From Alphaproteobacteria bacterium 32-64-14 (lineage in GTDB: Bacteria; Pseudomonadota; Alphaproteobacteria; Caulobacterales; Hyphomonadaceae), in contig NCEM01000046.1 in the NCBI GenBank assembly GCA_002280725.1, positions 1 to 46,820 on the forward strand: a stretch of 46,820 nucleotides of DNA. The letters are read 5' to 3'. Shown one piece after another: positions 26,254 through 35,263 of the stretch. A model generated the notes under the pieces. The model had not been told where the DNA came from, searched no databases, and worked only from the letters and a program-made list of their open reading frames with translations. The number at the start of each line of letters is the position of its first letter. The stretch's first letter is position 1. A program made the position numbers and the translations under genes.

Positions 26254-27077
26254 GTCCCAACCGGACGGAACGGGCGGATGTGCTGGAGATTGGGGATCTT
26301 GCCCCGTGCTTCATCGACCTGTGACAGGTCGATGGTCGCCATGAAGATGCCGGGATCGGTTCCGCCCTCAGCGAGGATCTTGCCCCACGGATCGATGATC
26401 AGAGAGTGCCCAAACGTCTCGCGACCGTCCTGATGCTTGCCGCCCTGGGCAGGCGCGATGACGAAGCAGCCGGTCTCTATGGCGCGGGACCGCAGCAGGA
26501 TGTGCCAGTGCGCCTCGCCCGTAATGCGCGTGAAAGCGGCAGGCACCGCGATGATCTTCGCGCCAGCGACTGCGAGCTGGCGATAGAGTTCGGGGAAGCG
26601 GACGTCGTAGCAGACAGTCATGCCAAGATCACCGATGGGTGGGTGGGCGAGAACTGCTGCGCCGCCGGCGATGTAGCTGTCGGACTCGCGATATATGTTT
26701 CCCGCATTTAGCTGCACATCGAACATGTGGATCTTGTCGTACCGGGCCAGCACCTCGCCATCCGGACCGATCAGAAAGCTCCGGTTGGCGCATTTGCCCT
26801 CGCCGGCGCGGATGGCGATCGAGCCGATGAGCAGCGTGACGCCCAGTTCGCCCGCCAGCTTGCGAAGGGCGGCAAGGCCGGGATCAGCCTCCTCGCTTGT
26901 CGATTTCTCCCACCCGGCGCCGGGTTTCCGGTCGAGCAGTGTGGTCATTTCCGGGGTGGCGATCAGCTGGGCGCCTTGCCCCGCCGCCTGGCGGATGAGC
27001 GCGCTGGCCGAGGCGATGTTCTCCGCCACGTCCGTTCCGGACCGCATCTGAACGCAGGCCACCCTGATCTGGGACAT
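26250..27077 (-). CDS. Nitrilase-family amidase (omega-amidase/deaminated-glutathione amidase-like)
   Basis: A 275-residue carbon-nitrogen hydrolase. The Glu-Lys-Cys triad is visible as IATPEMTTLLD (Glu), RYDKIHMFDV (Lys) and MTVCYDVRFPELYRQ (Cys), followed by GEAHWHILLRSRAIETGCFVIAPAQGG. The CYDVRFPEL box and the start VACVQM match the Nit1/Nit2 group, which hydrolyses alpha-ketoglutaramate, alpha-ketosuccinamate or deaminated glutathione. The next gene, overlapping by 4 nt, is a (damaged) transaminase of the glutamine-transaminase type. Such a transaminase produces just these keto-amides, so the pair forms a plausible transaminase/omega-amidase salvage route; the exact substrate is inference. 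Confidence 0.9.
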   Translation of the reverse strand: MSQIRVACVQMRSGTDVAENIASASALIRQAAGQGAQLIATPEMTTLLDRKPGAGWEKSTSEEADPGLAALRKLAGELGVTLLIGSIAIRAGEGKCANRSFLIGPDGEVLARYDKIHMFDVQLNAGNIYRESDSYIAGGAAVLAHPPIGDLGMTVCYDVRFPELYRQLAVAGAKIIAVPAAFTRITGEAHWHILLRSRAIETGCFVIAPAQGGKHQDGRETFGHSLIIDPWGKILAEGGTDPGIFMATIDLSQVDEARGKIPNLQHIRPFRPVGT

Positions 27078-27325
27078 CGCGCCAATCCCTGTTGCACAAT
27101 TAACCGTGGTGTGAACCCGTCTTAAACCACGCCCGCGCTATGCGTCGCCTGCTTTTCGACGGAAGGCGGTCTGGATGTGGTTAATCATTGGTTTTCCCGC
27201 AACAGGCGGCGCCCGCACGACAGGCTCCACCGGTGGTATGCAGATTGCTGCCGGTGGCCAGAGGCTCGCTCCGTATCGTTATCCCGCGACGGCGGCGGAC
27301 CTCGATAACCGCGGGATCGGTTGAT
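27078..27325. promoter_or_regulatory. Divergent region between amidase gene and polysaccharide polymerase gene
   Basis: A 248-bp gap between divergently transcribed genes. It should hold both promoters and the long leader of the plus-strand polysaccharide genes, and contains the inverted repeat described separately. An in-frame TTG at 27188 could extend the downstream protein but gives an Arg-rich segment unlike a membrane-protein N-terminus. Confidence 0.45.
27281..27317 (+). promoter_or_regulatory. Inverted repeat directly ahead of the wzy-like start codon
   Basis: ATCCCGCG (27281-27288) and CGCGGGAT (27310-27317) form a perfect 8-bp inverted repeat separated by 21 nt, and GTTATC (27278-27283) also pairs with GATAAC (27304-27309). 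The right arm contains the only ribosome-binding-like GGGAT before ATG 27326, so the structure could either mask that site in RNA or act as a DNA operator. Function is inferred. Confidence 0.5.
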
Positions 27326-28651
27326 ATGCGAGTTCCAGCGCCCAGCGCGCCCATCGACACGGCAGCTCTGCCGCCGGCAATGCCCTACCGGCCGCGGCCG
27401 CGCGGCCTGCTGGAACATATGAGCTGGATCGACGTCGCCATGCTGTTCGCATGGGTGATGTCCACGACCATGCCTTTCGGGTGGGCAGCGCCCCTGCGCT
27501 ATCTGGCGGCGGCCTATTTCGCCGGCTCGATGATCATCTTCGCGCGCCAGACCCTGCCCGCGACGTGGCGCGCCTGGCCTACCTTCATCATTCCGGTTCT
27601 GTGCGTCGTATCCGCGCTCTGGGCGCCATCCTCCAGCGAAGCCATCCGCAAGGGCCTCCTGTTTGCCCTCACCGCGATGGTCGCGATCTACGCTGCAAGC
27701 CGCCTCACCGGGCGTCAGATCCTGATCGTCTTCCTGTTTGGCGAAACCATCGCAGCAATGCTGACCATCCTGCAGCCCAACATCGTCAACGGCGCATGGA
27801 CCGGAATTTTCGGCCAGAAGAACTTCCTCGCCGTCCACATGTTCATCATGTTCACCTGCGCGATGGCCGTCGGCCTGGACAAGAGCACGAATGGTTGGAT
27901 GCGGCTTTATGGTCTGGCGATGGTTCCCGTTGCGATGCTGGTCATCCTCATGGCCAAGTCGGCGACCACCACCCTTCTGCTGATCGGCGCGGGCGCGGCG
28001 CTCGTCGGGCACGCCCTCTTCTGGAATGCGGCTTCGCGCATCCGGCACATGCGCACGCTGCTGGCGCTCGTGATGATCGTGTTCATGGTCTCGGTGATCC
28101 TGATCCTGTTCGGACTCATGCAGTTCGATGCGGAGGGGTCGCTGCTCGAGGCCCTCGGCAAGGATTCGACGCTCACGGGCCGGACCTATCTCTGGGCCAC
28201 CGCCGAGCGCGTGATGGCCGATCACCCGCTGACGGGCGTGGGAGCCGACGGTTTCTGGCGCGCCAATCTGGGCGCGGCCAACTCGATCACGGAATACTTC
28301 CACTACGAGCGCTTCACGAAATTCTCGTTCCACAACTCCTACCTCGAGAACGGTGTCGCGTTCGGCTATCCCGGATACTGGGCAACGGTGTTCCTGGCTT
28401 GCTGGGCGCTGTGGCGGACGGGCATGAACTGGGTTCGCAACCAGACGATCATCAACGCCGCCTTTCTCGTCATGGCCATCATGATCATCGTCCGCTCCAA
28501 CGCGGAGATCGACCTCGCGCTGGAATTTGCCGGCACGGCCGTGCTGCTGTTCATCGGTGCGGTGCGCAAGGAAAAGCTGGTGAAAGCCCCGATCGTCTAT
28601 CAGCCCAACCTGATGCCGCCGCCCCATGCCGCGCAACGGGCAACGCCGTGA
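27326..28651 (+). CDS. O-antigen ligase/Wzy-polymerase-like membrane protein
   Basis: A 441-residue polytopic membrane protein of the O-antigen ligase (Wzy_C/WaaL/ExoQ) type. About ten hydrophobic helices are seen, interrupted by the large periplasmic loop between about residues 260 and 350 with TLTGRTYLWATAERVMADHPLTGVGADGFWR and later FSFHNSYLENGVAFGYPGYW. The Arg in TGR and the His in HNSYLE are the conserved functional residues of this family. It joins lipid-linked sugar repeats, or attaches them. The ATG at 27326 was chosen because it precedes a short cytoplasmic leader. The stop overlaps the start of the GT2 gene (GTGA). Confidence 0.9.
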   Translation: MRVPAPSAPIDTAALPPAMPYRPRPRGLLEHMSWIDVAMLFAWVMSTTMPFGWAAPLRYLAAAYFAGSMIIFARQTLPATWRAWPTFIIPVLCVVSALWAPSSSEAIRKGLLFALTAMVAIYAASRLTGRQILIVFLFGETIAAMLTILQPNIVNGAWTGIFGQKNFLAVHMFIMFTCAMAVGLDKSTNGWMRLYGLAMVPVAMLVILMAKSATTTLLLIGAGAALVGHALFWNAASRIRHMRTLLALVMIVFMVSVILILFGLMQFDAEGSLLEALGKDSTLTGRTYLWATAERVMADHPLTGVGADGFWRANLGAANSITEYFHYERFTKFSFHNSYLENGVAFGYPGYWATVFLACWALWRTGMNWVRNQTIINAAFLVMAIMIIVRSNAEIDLALEFAGTAVLLFIGAVRKEKLVKAPIVYQPNLMPPPHAAQRATP

Positions 28652-29610
28652 GCACGCCAGACGTCAGCGTCATCATCGCTGCCTGGAAGGCCGAAGCCTT
28701 CCTTGAGCGCGCGGTCAGGTCTGCGCTGGCCTCTCAGGGCGTCAACGTTGACGTGATCATTGTCGACGACGCCTCGCCTGATGGCACGAGCGCGCTGGCG
28801 CGGAATCTGGCGGGCGCGGACACGCGCATCATCGCAGAGCGCTTTGCCGCGAATGGCGGACCATCAGCGGCGCGCAATCGCGCCATCGCGCTGGCAACCG
28901 GACGCTATATCGCCATTCTCGACGCCGATGACGCCATGACGCCGGACCGGCTCGCCACCATGGTGAAGCACGCAGACGCGACCGGCGCCGCGATCGTCGC
29001 GGACAATATGATCGAGGTGAACGAAGCGGGCGAACGACTCGGGGCCGCAAATTTCCTGACCTCTAATGCGTTCGCGGCAAACCGCAGCATCGACCTGGCC
29101 ACGTGGGTCGCCTTCAACGAGCCGATGAAGCGCAGCGACTGCATTGGCTACCTCAAACCGCTGATCCGGCGCGAGGCGCTGCTGAATACCGGCGCGCTGT
29201 ATGACACCGGCCTGCGCAACAGCGAAGATTACTATCTGATCGCTGACCTTCTGGCAGGCGGTATGCGCATGGAATACCTCGCCACGACGGGCTATCTCTA
29301 TACGCGCTCGATCGGATCGACCTCGCACCGGCTGAAGCCCGAGCATACGCAGGCCTGGCTGGACGCGGAGACGCGCTTTGCGGACCGGCATGGCGCGAAG
29401 CTTTCGTCTGCAGACCGCAAGGCAGTTGCACGGCGTATGCGCGCCTTGCGCAATGTGCATCATCTGGTCGCAACCACCGACGCGGTGAAGGCCCGCCGGC
29501 TGGGCAGCGCAGTTGGCATGATGGTGTCCGATATCAACGGCGCGGTCTTCACACTGGGAGTCTTCGCGCGCATCGCAATGGGGAAGGTCCTGCGCCGCAA
29601 GCTGGTCTAG
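28648..29610 (+). CDS. Family 2 glycosyltransferase (ExoO-like)
   Basis: A 320-residue GT-A fold glycosyltransferase. N-terminal VSVIIAAWKAEAFLERAVRS and VDVIIVDDASPDGTSALA bind the nucleotide; the metal-binding DxD-type motif is AILDADDAMTPDR, and the catalytic-base region is LRNSEDYYLIADLLAGG. It resembles ExoO-type succinoglycan transferases. It adds a sugar from a nucleotide donor to a lipid-linked intermediate on the cytoplasmic face; the sugar is unknown. It starts at a GTG overlapping the polymerase stop by 4 nt. It ends 3 bp before the convergent GH16 gene. Confidence 0.93.
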   Translation: MSTPDVSVIIAAWKAEAFLERAVRSALASQGVNVDVIIVDDASPDGTSALARNLAGADTRIIAERFAANGGPSAARNRAIALATGRYIAILDADDAMTPDRLATMVKHADATGAAIVADNMIEVNEAGERLGAANFLTSNAFAANRSIDLATWVAFNEPMKRSDCIGYLKPLIRREALLNTGALYDTGLRNSEDYYLIADLLAGGMRMEYLATTGYLYTRSIGSTSHRLKPEHTQAWLDAETRFADRHGAKLSSADRKAVARRMRALRNVHHLVATTDAVKARRLGSAVGMMVSDINGAVFTLGVFARIAMGKVLRRKLV

Positions 29611-29613
29611 CTG

Positions 29614-30483
29614 CTACTTTGCGGGCGGAGCGGCGAACGTGTCGCTGCAGTGCCGGCCCGCCAGTCCCGCAGGCACGTGGGACATGCAAACATAGAGTGC
29701 GGATGCGCCCTTGGTGTCGGCCTCACCCACCCATTCCACGGCATGCTTGTTGGCTGCCCAGATGTTGGCGATGACGCGGCTGGAGGCGGTCGGGATCGGA
29801 ACCACCGCCGCTGATGCCTCAACACGACGGACCTCGACTCCGTCCACATACCAGGCGATCGAGGTCGGCAACCATTCGAATGCGTAGACATGCGGCGCAA
29901 GCGAGGCATCGAAGCCAAGCGGAATGTCCAGCGCGTCGCTGATGCCGTTGGAGAAATAGTTGGTGTGAACCTGTTCCGGCTCGCCGCCGACGAATTCGAA
30001 ATCGACCTCCGAATGCGGATCGCCGAGCGCTGCATCGGTGTGGGTGAAGAAGGACGACACAATGCCGGGCGACTTGGCCGCGCGCATCACGACCTCGTAG
30101 CGGCCGTAGCCATAGAACCCCAGGCGCTGGAATTCGGCGCTTACATAAGGCGTCGCCCCCCCCTCGCGGCGCGTGACATGAAGCGACATGCCGCGCTCAT
30201 CGAAGCGGGCGTTGTGGGGGCTGAAATCAGCGATGAGCCAGCCTGCGTCCATCAGCCAGTCGGATACCTGCTGCGTGGCGCCGTCATAACCGTTGCGCAG
30301 GTCGACGTAGAAACCACCCTCGGCTGGACGTCCCGTATTTGCTTCAATGCCTGGGCGAGACGGCAGCTGGGCGAAGGCCGCCATTTCCATAAGGCCGTTG
30401 GGCATCGGCGATCCGGGCGTATCGACGCAACCGGAGACCACAAGGGCTCCGGCGGCGATCCGCCTTTTCCATGCCGCTGACAT
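29614..30483 (-). CDS. Secreted family 16 glycoside hydrolase (lipoprotein)
   Basis: A 289-residue GH16 endo-glycanase. The N-terminus SAAWKRRIAAGALVVSGCVD is a lipoprotein signal (lipobox VSGC). The jelly-roll fold is shown by FQRLGFYGYGRYEVVMRAAKSPGIVSSFF and the catalytic motif SEVDFEFVG (nucleophile and acid/base Glu flanking Asp). Later EWLPTSIAWYVDGVEVRRVE is the typical return strand. GH16 enzymes cut beta-1,3/1,4-glucans, agars or succinoglycan. Next to a Wzy-like protein and an ExoO-like transferase, the likeliest role is trimming or depolymerising the polysaccharide made by those genes, like ExoK/ExsH. ATG 30483 starts the signal peptide. Confidence 0.9.
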   Translation of the reverse strand: MSAAWKRRIAAGALVVSGCVDTPGSPMPNGLMEMAAFAQLPSRPGIEANTGRPAEGGFYVDLRNGYDGATQQVSDWLMDAGWLIADFSPHNARFDERGMSLHVTRREGGATPYVSAEFQRLGFYGYGRYEVVMRAAKSPGIVSSFFTHTDAALGDPHSEVDFEFVGGEPEQVHTNYFSNGISDALDIPLGFDASLAPHVYAFEWLPTSIAWYVDGVEVRRVEASAAVVPIPTASSRVIANIWAANKHAVEWVGEADTKGASALYVCMSHVPAGLAGRHCSDTFAAPPAK

Positions 30484-30662
30484 CTCTAAAGCCCCTGCAC
30501 CCGACATGCAGGATGTGCGCCGCACCCCCGCGATTCAAGAGTTTACATCTTGTGAGCGAAACTGGCGCGCCGGACGGATTGCGCAGCGCCCCGCGAGGGA
30601 TAAACCGGTACGCGCGAAGGGACTCGCCGCTGAGTGCGGGCCCGCTCGGGAGGAGAGCCAGG
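30484..30662. promoter_or_regulatory. Divergent region, GH16 gene versus PQQ dehydrogenase gene
   Basis: A 179-bp gap with promoters for both genes. AGGAG at about 30651 is the ribosome binding site for the dehydrogenase. A small inverted repeat CTGCA/TGCAG lies near 30489-30511. No operator assigned. Confidence 0.4.
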
Positions 30663-33017
30663 ATGATTAACCGCAAATGGGCGGGCGGCGCCCTAATGTG
30701 CGCGGCAGCCGTTCTGGCATTTGCCTGTACGGTTCCTGGCGGACCGGCGGGCACGGCCTCTGGCGTGGCAAGCGCAACGCCCGACATCATCGCCAACTAC
30801 GACTCGTCCGAGTGGATCTACTGGGGCGGAGACGCCGGGCAGACGCGCTATGCGCCGCTCGACCAGATCAACCTTCAGAATGTGAACCGCCTAAAGGTCG
30901 CGTGGCGCTGGACGGCGGATGCATCGGGCGATCCGTCGTCGGGCAACTACAAGTCCACACCCCTGCTGGACGATGGCGTGCTCTACATGCCGTGGGTCAA
31001 TCACGGCATGGCTGCGATCGATGCAGGCATGGGCAAAACGCTGTGGACGTTCGAGCCGCAACCGGTGGACATTGGCGGTCGCGGCGGATCGCTGGCGCCG
31101 CGCTCGCTGGCCTACTGGACTGACGGCGCCGAAAAGCGGCTGTTCCACAATTCGGCGGACGGCCGTCTGATCGCGGTTGACGCGAAAACCGGAAAGCCTG
31201 CGGCAGACTTTGGCCGCAACGGCACTATCAACCTGCGCGAGGGCGTGATCGAGGGCACACCGGTGACCGATGTCAGCTCGGTATCGCCTGCGCTGGTGGT
31301 TGGCGATATTGTGGTGGCGCAGATCATCGTGGCCGGCGGCCGCAACAAGGAAAGCGCGCCGGGATATATTCGCGGCTTCGACGTGCGCACGGGCAAGGAA
31401 GTCTGGCGCTTCAATCCCGTGCCCAAGCCGGGCCAGAAGGGCGCCGAGACCTGGGAGGAAGGCTCCAATCTCTATACCGGCGCGGCTGGCGCATGGGCGA
31501 TGATGAGCGCCGATCCGGAGCTGGGCTACGTTTACATTCCGCACGAGACGCCGACGAACGAGTTCTATGGCGGCCAGCGGCCCGGCAACGGCTTGTTCGG
31601 CGAGAGCATCGTCTGCCTCAACGCGAAGACGGGCGAACTGGTCTGGTACTATCAGCTCGTCCACCACGGCATCTGGGACTACGACATGCCGGCGGCGCCG
31701 ATCCTTCACGACATCCGCAAGGATGGAAAGATCATCAAGGCGGTGACAGTGCTCACCAAGCAGGGTCTGACATTCGTGTTTGACCGTGTGACGGGCGAGC
31801 CTGTCTGGCCAATCGAAGAGCGCGCGGTTCCGAAATCGCCGATACCCGGCGAGCGCGCCTCGCCGACGCAGCCCTTCCCGACGCTGCCCGAGCCCATGCT
31901 GCGGCTAGGCTACAGCGAGGACGATCTGATCGACTTCACGCCGGCTCTGCGCGCGGAGGGCAAAGCGCTGGCGGACCAGTATACCAAGGGCGAGCTCTAC
32001 ACCGCGCCGACCGAGATCACGCCGACCAACAAGGGCACGTGGCTGTTCCCCGGAACGGGCGGCGGGCCGAACTGGAATGGCGCGGCGTTCGATCCGGAAA
32101 CCAACATGCTCTACACGCCGCTGCGCCTGAAGCCGCAGTTCGCTGGTCTTCGTAAAGGCGATCCGGCCAACACCAACATGCACTATTACGGCGGCGGCGG
32201 GGGCGCGCCAATCAACGGGCCGCACGGCCTACCGATCATGAAGCCGCCCTACTCCATCGTGATCGCGACCGACATGGGCTCGGGCAAACACCAGTGGCGC
32301 ATTCCGATTGGCGACGCCGATGACAGCGTACGCAACCATCCGGCGCTGAAGGGCCTTGGCCTCGACTTCGAGAAGATGGGCAAGTTCGATGTGCGGCCGA
32401 GCCCGCTGCTGACGAAGGAACTCCTGTTCCTCGGCGAGTCCGGAAATATCGGCGGCGGATCGGGCGGGCCGATGTTCCGCGCCTATGACAAGCGCGATGG
32501 CAGCCAGGTGTGGGAGTTCGAGATGCCCACGCTGGTGACCGGCGCGCCGATGACGTACGTGCTAAACGGTCGGCAGTATGTCGTCGTCGCCGTCTCCAAA
32601 CGCGGCGAGCCTGCAGAGTTGGTCGCGCTGACGCTCGATGGCGTGAGTGAGAATGGCGCGGCGCCTGTTGGCGGCGTGAAATTGGCTGAAGCCCCTCCCT
32701 CTGCGAAAGCGGCGGCCCAGGCGTTCACAGCGACGCCGGAGGAGCTAGCCATCGGCAAGGCGAGCTTCGACAGCGTGTGCGCGATCTGCCATGGCCCCAA
32801 CGGCGCAGGCTTTCCGGGCGGCAATGCGCCGCCGCTCACCAACCGCTCCGACTACGCAAACATCGCGCGCGTGATCAATCAGGGTCAGGGCGAGATGCCC
32901 TCACTGGCGGCCGCGCTGCAGCCCGCGCAGATCGACGCGATTGCAAAGTACACGGTGCGCGTGCTGGGACCACAGGCGCGGCCCGCGGGAGGCAGGCCGC
33001 CAGCGGACGACAATTGA
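30663..33017 (+). CDS. PQQ-dependent dehydrogenase fused to cytochrome c
   Basis: A 784-residue periplasmic quinohemoprotein. A signal peptide covers about residues 1-22. Residues about 40-670 form the eight-bladed propeller, with blade motifs such as LKVAWRWTADASG, MGKTLWTFEPQPVDIGGRG, TGELVWYYQLVHHGIWDYDMPAAP and DPETNMLYTPLRL. At the C-terminus (from about residue 690) is a cytochrome c domain with the haem-attachment motif C706-A-I-C709-H710 and a later Met in GQGEMPSLAAAL as probable axial ligand. It oxidises an alcohol or sugar at PQQ and passes electrons through the haem to the respiratory chain. Substrate is unknown. No PQQ synthesis genes lie in the window. ATG 30663 follows AGGAG by 7 nt. 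Confidence 0.94.
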   Translation: MINRKWAGGALMCAAAVLAFACTVPGGPAGTASGVASATPDIIANYDSSEWIYWGGDAGQTRYAPLDQINLQNVNRLKVAWRWTADASGDPSSGNYKSTPLLDDGVLYMPWVNHGMAAIDAGMGKTLWTFEPQPVDIGGRGGSLAPRSLAYWTDGAEKRLFHNSADGRLIAVDAKTGKPAADFGRNGTINLREGVIEGTPVTDVSSVSPALVVGDIVVAQIIVAGGRNKESAPGYIRGFDVRTGKEVWRFNPVPKPGQKGAETWEEGSNLYTGAAGAWAMMSADPELGYVYIPHETPTNEFYGGQRPGNGLFGESIVCLNAKTGELVWYYQLVHHGIWDYDMPAAPILHDIRKDGKIIKAVTVLTKQGLTFVFDRVTGEPVWPIEERAVPKSPIPGERASPTQPFPTLPEPMLRLGYSEDDLIDFTPALRAEGKALADQYTKGELYTAPTEITPTNKGTWLFPGTGGGPNWNGAAFDPETNMLYTPLRLKPQFAGLRKGDPANTNMHYYGGGGGAPINGPHGLPIMKPPYSIVIATDMGSGKHQWRIPIGDADDSVRNHPALKGLGLDFEKMGKFDVRPSPLLTKELLFLGESGNIGGGSGGPMFRAYDKRDGSQVWEFEMPTLVTGAPMTYVLNGRQYVVVAVSKRGEPAELVALTLDGVSENGAAPVGGVKLAEAPPSAKAAAQAFTATPEELAIGKASFDSVCAICHGPNGAGFPGGNAPPLTNRSDYANIARVINQGQGEMPSLAAALQPAQIDAIAKYTVRVLGPQARPAGGRPPADDN

Positions 33018-33032
33018 GGGAGCGGCGAAGGA

Positions 33033-33108
33033 TGGTGGGCGGTGACGGGATCGAACCGCCGACATCCTGCGTGTAAAGCAGGCGCTCTGCCAGCTGAGCT
33101 AACCGCCC
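33033..33108 (-). tRNA. tRNA-Val (anticodon TAC)
   Basis: Minus-strand cloverleaf from 33108: acceptor GGGCGGT pairs with ACCGCCC, D-arm GCTC/GAGC-type, anticodon stem CCTGC/GCAGG with loop TTTACAC giving anticodon TAC, and T-loop TTCGATC. The CCA end is encoded (33033-33035). It lies 15 bp past the dehydrogenase stop and 30 bp from tRNA-Pro. Confidence 0.95.
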
Positions 33109-33138
33109 ATAGTGCCGACTCTGGCGAGTGGCCTGAAA

Positions 33139-33216
33139 TGGTCGGAGCGGCGGGATTCGAACCCACGACCCCTAGTCCCCCAGACTAGTGCGCTAACCGG
33201 GCTGCGCCACGCTCCG
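33139..33216 (-). tRNA. tRNA-Pro (anticodon GGG)
   Basis: Minus-strand cloverleaf from 33216: acceptor CGGAGCG pairs with CGCTCCG, anticodon stem CTAGT/ACTAG with loop CTGGGGG giving anticodon GGG, and T-loop TTCGAAT. CCA is encoded. It starts 5 bp downstream of the merR-type gene's stop codon, so it may be read from the same transcript. Confidence 0.95.
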
Positions 33217-33221
33217 CCAAT

Positions 33222-33803
33222 TCAGGAGCGCGCAGTCCGGACGGCATCGAGCCGGGACTTCAGATTGGTCAGGTCGGCCAGGAGGGTTTCAAGGCGCGTC
33301 CGCGCAGGCGTGCTGGCGACGACTTCAGCAGCACGGAAGTCGCCCCGCTCGACCGCGTCGCGGACAGCTTCCTGCAAATCGCGCACGGAGGCGCCGGTGT
33401 CGGCTCCGATCGTCATCTCTTCAGCCCCTGCAGTCTCGATAGCGTCAGCCGCCCCCGGCTGATCGTCGCCATCGCCATCCAGAGCCTTTAGGGCGCCCCG
33501 AATGGTCAATCCCTGCACGTGCAGCAGATTCTGCAGGCGGCGCAACAGTTCCATGTCATCGGGCCGATAGTAGCGGCGGCCATCCGGGCGCTTCATCGGG
33601 CGCAGGTTGTCGAACTTGGTTTCCCAGAAGCGCAGGACGTGGGTCTTGAGGCCAAGCTCGGTCGCCGCTTCGCCAATCGTGCGGAAGGCGTCCGCGCTCT
33701 TGGCGAACACCTCTTCGGACTCGGCAACGGCGCACGGCGCGGCTTGCGAATCCGGGATGGAGTCCGACTCAAGCGGAACTCCGGCCTGCGATGTGGCGGT
33801 CAT
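33222..33803 (-). CDS. MerR-family regulator
   Basis: A 193-residue protein. After a hydrophilic leader, the MerR winged helix is seen at about residues 38-105: [65 protein letters not shown]. The C-terminal half is acidic then helical, without Cys or other effector ligands. Genes of this type lie next to ihfA across alphaproteobacteria; the regulon is unknown. Its ATG overlaps the ihfA stop by one base (TGATG), so it is co-translated. Confidence 0.9.
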   Translation of the reverse strand: MTATSQAGVPLESDSIPDSQAAPCAVAESEEVFAKSADAFRTIGEAATELGLKTHVLRFWETKFDNLRPMKRPDGRRYYRPDDMELLRRLQNLLHVQGLTIRGALKALDGDGDDQPGAADAIETAGAEEMTIGADTGASVRDLQEAVRDAVERGDFRAAEVVASTPARTRLETLLADLTNLKSRLDAVRTARS

Positions 33804-34114
33804 CAGTCTCTCCGGGCAGTCAGCGCAGCTTCCACCCTTTGCCGCAACAGCGGCGAGGGCTTGAAGGACACCACCCGTCTTGCAGAGATCGGAGCCTCTT
33901 CGCCGGTCTTAGGATTGCGACCGACGCGTGCTTTTTTCCGGCGCACCACGAAATTGCCGAAGCGCGCGAACTTCACGTCGACATCGTGTTCGAGTTCCGA
34001 GCAGACCATCTCGAGCACACGCTCGAGGAAGTTGCTGGAATCCTGCTTCGTCAGCCCGACCTTCTGGACGAGCCGATCGACGATGTCCGCACGTGTCAGT
34101 GTGTTCTCGGGCAC
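33803..34114 (-). CDS. ihfA: Integration host factor alpha subunit
   Basis: A 103-residue HU/IHF-type DNA-bending protein. [33 protein letters not shown] forms the dimer helices, and [40 protein letters not shown] contains the beta arms with the conserved Pro in GRNPKTGE. It pairs with IhfB to bend DNA in replication, recombination and transcription. It uses a GTG start at 34114. It is followed, with 1-nt overlap, by the MerR-type gene. Confidence 0.97.
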   Translation of the reverse strand: MPENTLTRADIVDRLVQKVGLTKQDSSNFLERVLEMVCSELEHDVDVKFARFGNFVVRRKKARVGRNPKTGEEAPISARRVVSFKPSPLLRQRVEAALTARRD

Positions 34115-34249
34115 TTCGACGTCTCCGGTACGTTTCGAAACACTACCCCCCGCCCTCGCCCTTGTTAAGGGGGATGCGGCGAAATCCCGAACAATGTCAT
34201 CCGTTTACGAGTTGTTAGCAAGTCGGAATGGTGCGCCAGCTGCCATCCG
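34115..34249. other. Gap between fabH and ihfA
   Basis: This 135-bp gap holds the ihfA leader. CCCTT-GTT-AAGGG (about 34158-34172) is a short 5-bp stem hairpin that could attenuate read-through from fabH. No T-run supports a full terminator call. Confidence 0.4.
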
Positions 34250-35224
34250 CTACATGCGGATCAGCGCCGAGCCCCAGGTCAGGCCGCCCCCGATGGCCTC
34301 GATCAGCACCAGATCGCCCTGCTTGACGCGGCCATCCTCGATAGCAGCCGCGAGCGCCAGAGGCACCGAAGCGGCCGACGTGTTGCCGTGCTCGGCGACG
34401 GTGGAGACCACCTTGTGCTCCTCCAGCCCCAGCCTTTCGGCAACGGCGGACAGGATGCGCTGGTTGGCCTGGTGGGGCACGAACCAGTCGATGTCGCTGA
34501 TCTGCAGGCCAGCGTCAGCGGTTGCCGCCCTCACACTGTCGGAGATCTTGCCGACGGCGTGCTTGAACACCTGATTGCCGACCATGCGCAGGTGTCCGAC
34601 CGTCTGCGTTGTGGACGGTCCGCCATCGACATACAGCAGATCGCGATAGCGTCCGTCTGAGCGCAGGTGGATGCCCTTCACGCCGCGCTCGCCAGCCTCG
34701 GCTTTCGTCTGACGCTCAAGCACGACAGCCCCTGCGCCGTCGCCAAACAGTACGCAGGTGGAGCGGTCCGACCAGTCGAGGATGCGCGAGAAGGTTTCGG
34801 CCCCGATCACCAGCGCCCGCTCGAACTGTCCGCGTGCGAGGAAATTGTCGGCGGTGGCGATCGCATAGACGAAACCGGAGCAGACGGCCTGGAGATCGAA
34901 CGCGGCGCCGCGCGTGATGCCCAGCTTGTTCTGGACCACAGTCGCGGTCGCCGGGAAGGTATAGTCAGGCGTCGCGGTGGCGACGACGATCAGGTCGATA
35001 TCGTCAGGACCCACGCCAGCGGCCTTCATGGCGCGGCGGGCGGCTTCGGCGCCAAGATCGGACGTGGTCTGGCCATCGGCTGCTATGTGGCGCTTCCGGA
35101 TGCCCGTGCGCGCGGTGATCCAGTCGTCGGTCGTATCGACCATTTTCGACAGGTCTTCGTTCGTCAGAATGCGCTCCGGCAAATAGCCGCCGACGCCGCG
35201 TATGACGGATGCGAATTCAACCAA
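34250..35224 (-). CDS. fabH: 3-oxoacyl-ACP synthase III
   Basis: A 324-residue KAS III which condenses acetyl-CoA with malonyl-ACP to start fatty acid synthesis. The catalytic Cys is in [14 protein letters not shown], the His in [12 protein letters not shown] and the Asn in [15 protein letters not shown]. The start appears to be a TTG at 35224 ([16 protein letters not shown]), as no ATG or GTG lies in frame before the conserved GVGGYLP. It is 39 bp downstream of plsX in the same direction and is presumably co-transcribed. Confidence 0.96.
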   Translation of the reverse strand: MVEFASVIRGVGGYLPERILTNEDLSKMVDTTDDWITARTGIRKRHIAADGQTTSDLGAEAARRAMKAAGVGPDDIDLIVVATATPDYTFPATATVVQNKLGITRGAAFDLQAVCSGFVYAIATADNFLARGQFERALVIGAETFSRILDWSDRSTCVLFGDGAGAVVLERQTKAEAGERGVKGIHLRSDGRYRDLLYVDGGPSTTQTVGHLRMVGNQVFKHAVGKISDSVRAATADAGLQISDIDWFVPHQANQRILSAVAERLGLEEHKVVSTVAEHGNTSAASVPLALAAAIEDGRVKQGDLVLIEAIGGGLTWGSALIRM

Positions 35225-35263
35225 GACAACGCCTCACTCTGCCGCCAACCCAGCAAGCACAAC

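Noticed and set aside
27185..28636. A minus-strand frame of about 480 codons opposite the wzy-like gene
   Set aside because: Composition is charged and His/Arg/Asp-rich with no fold pattern, while the plus-strand frame shows clear membrane helices.
33033..33216. tRNA pair as an integration site for a mobile element
   Set aside because: No integrase, no repeat of the tRNA 3' end and only core genes downstream.
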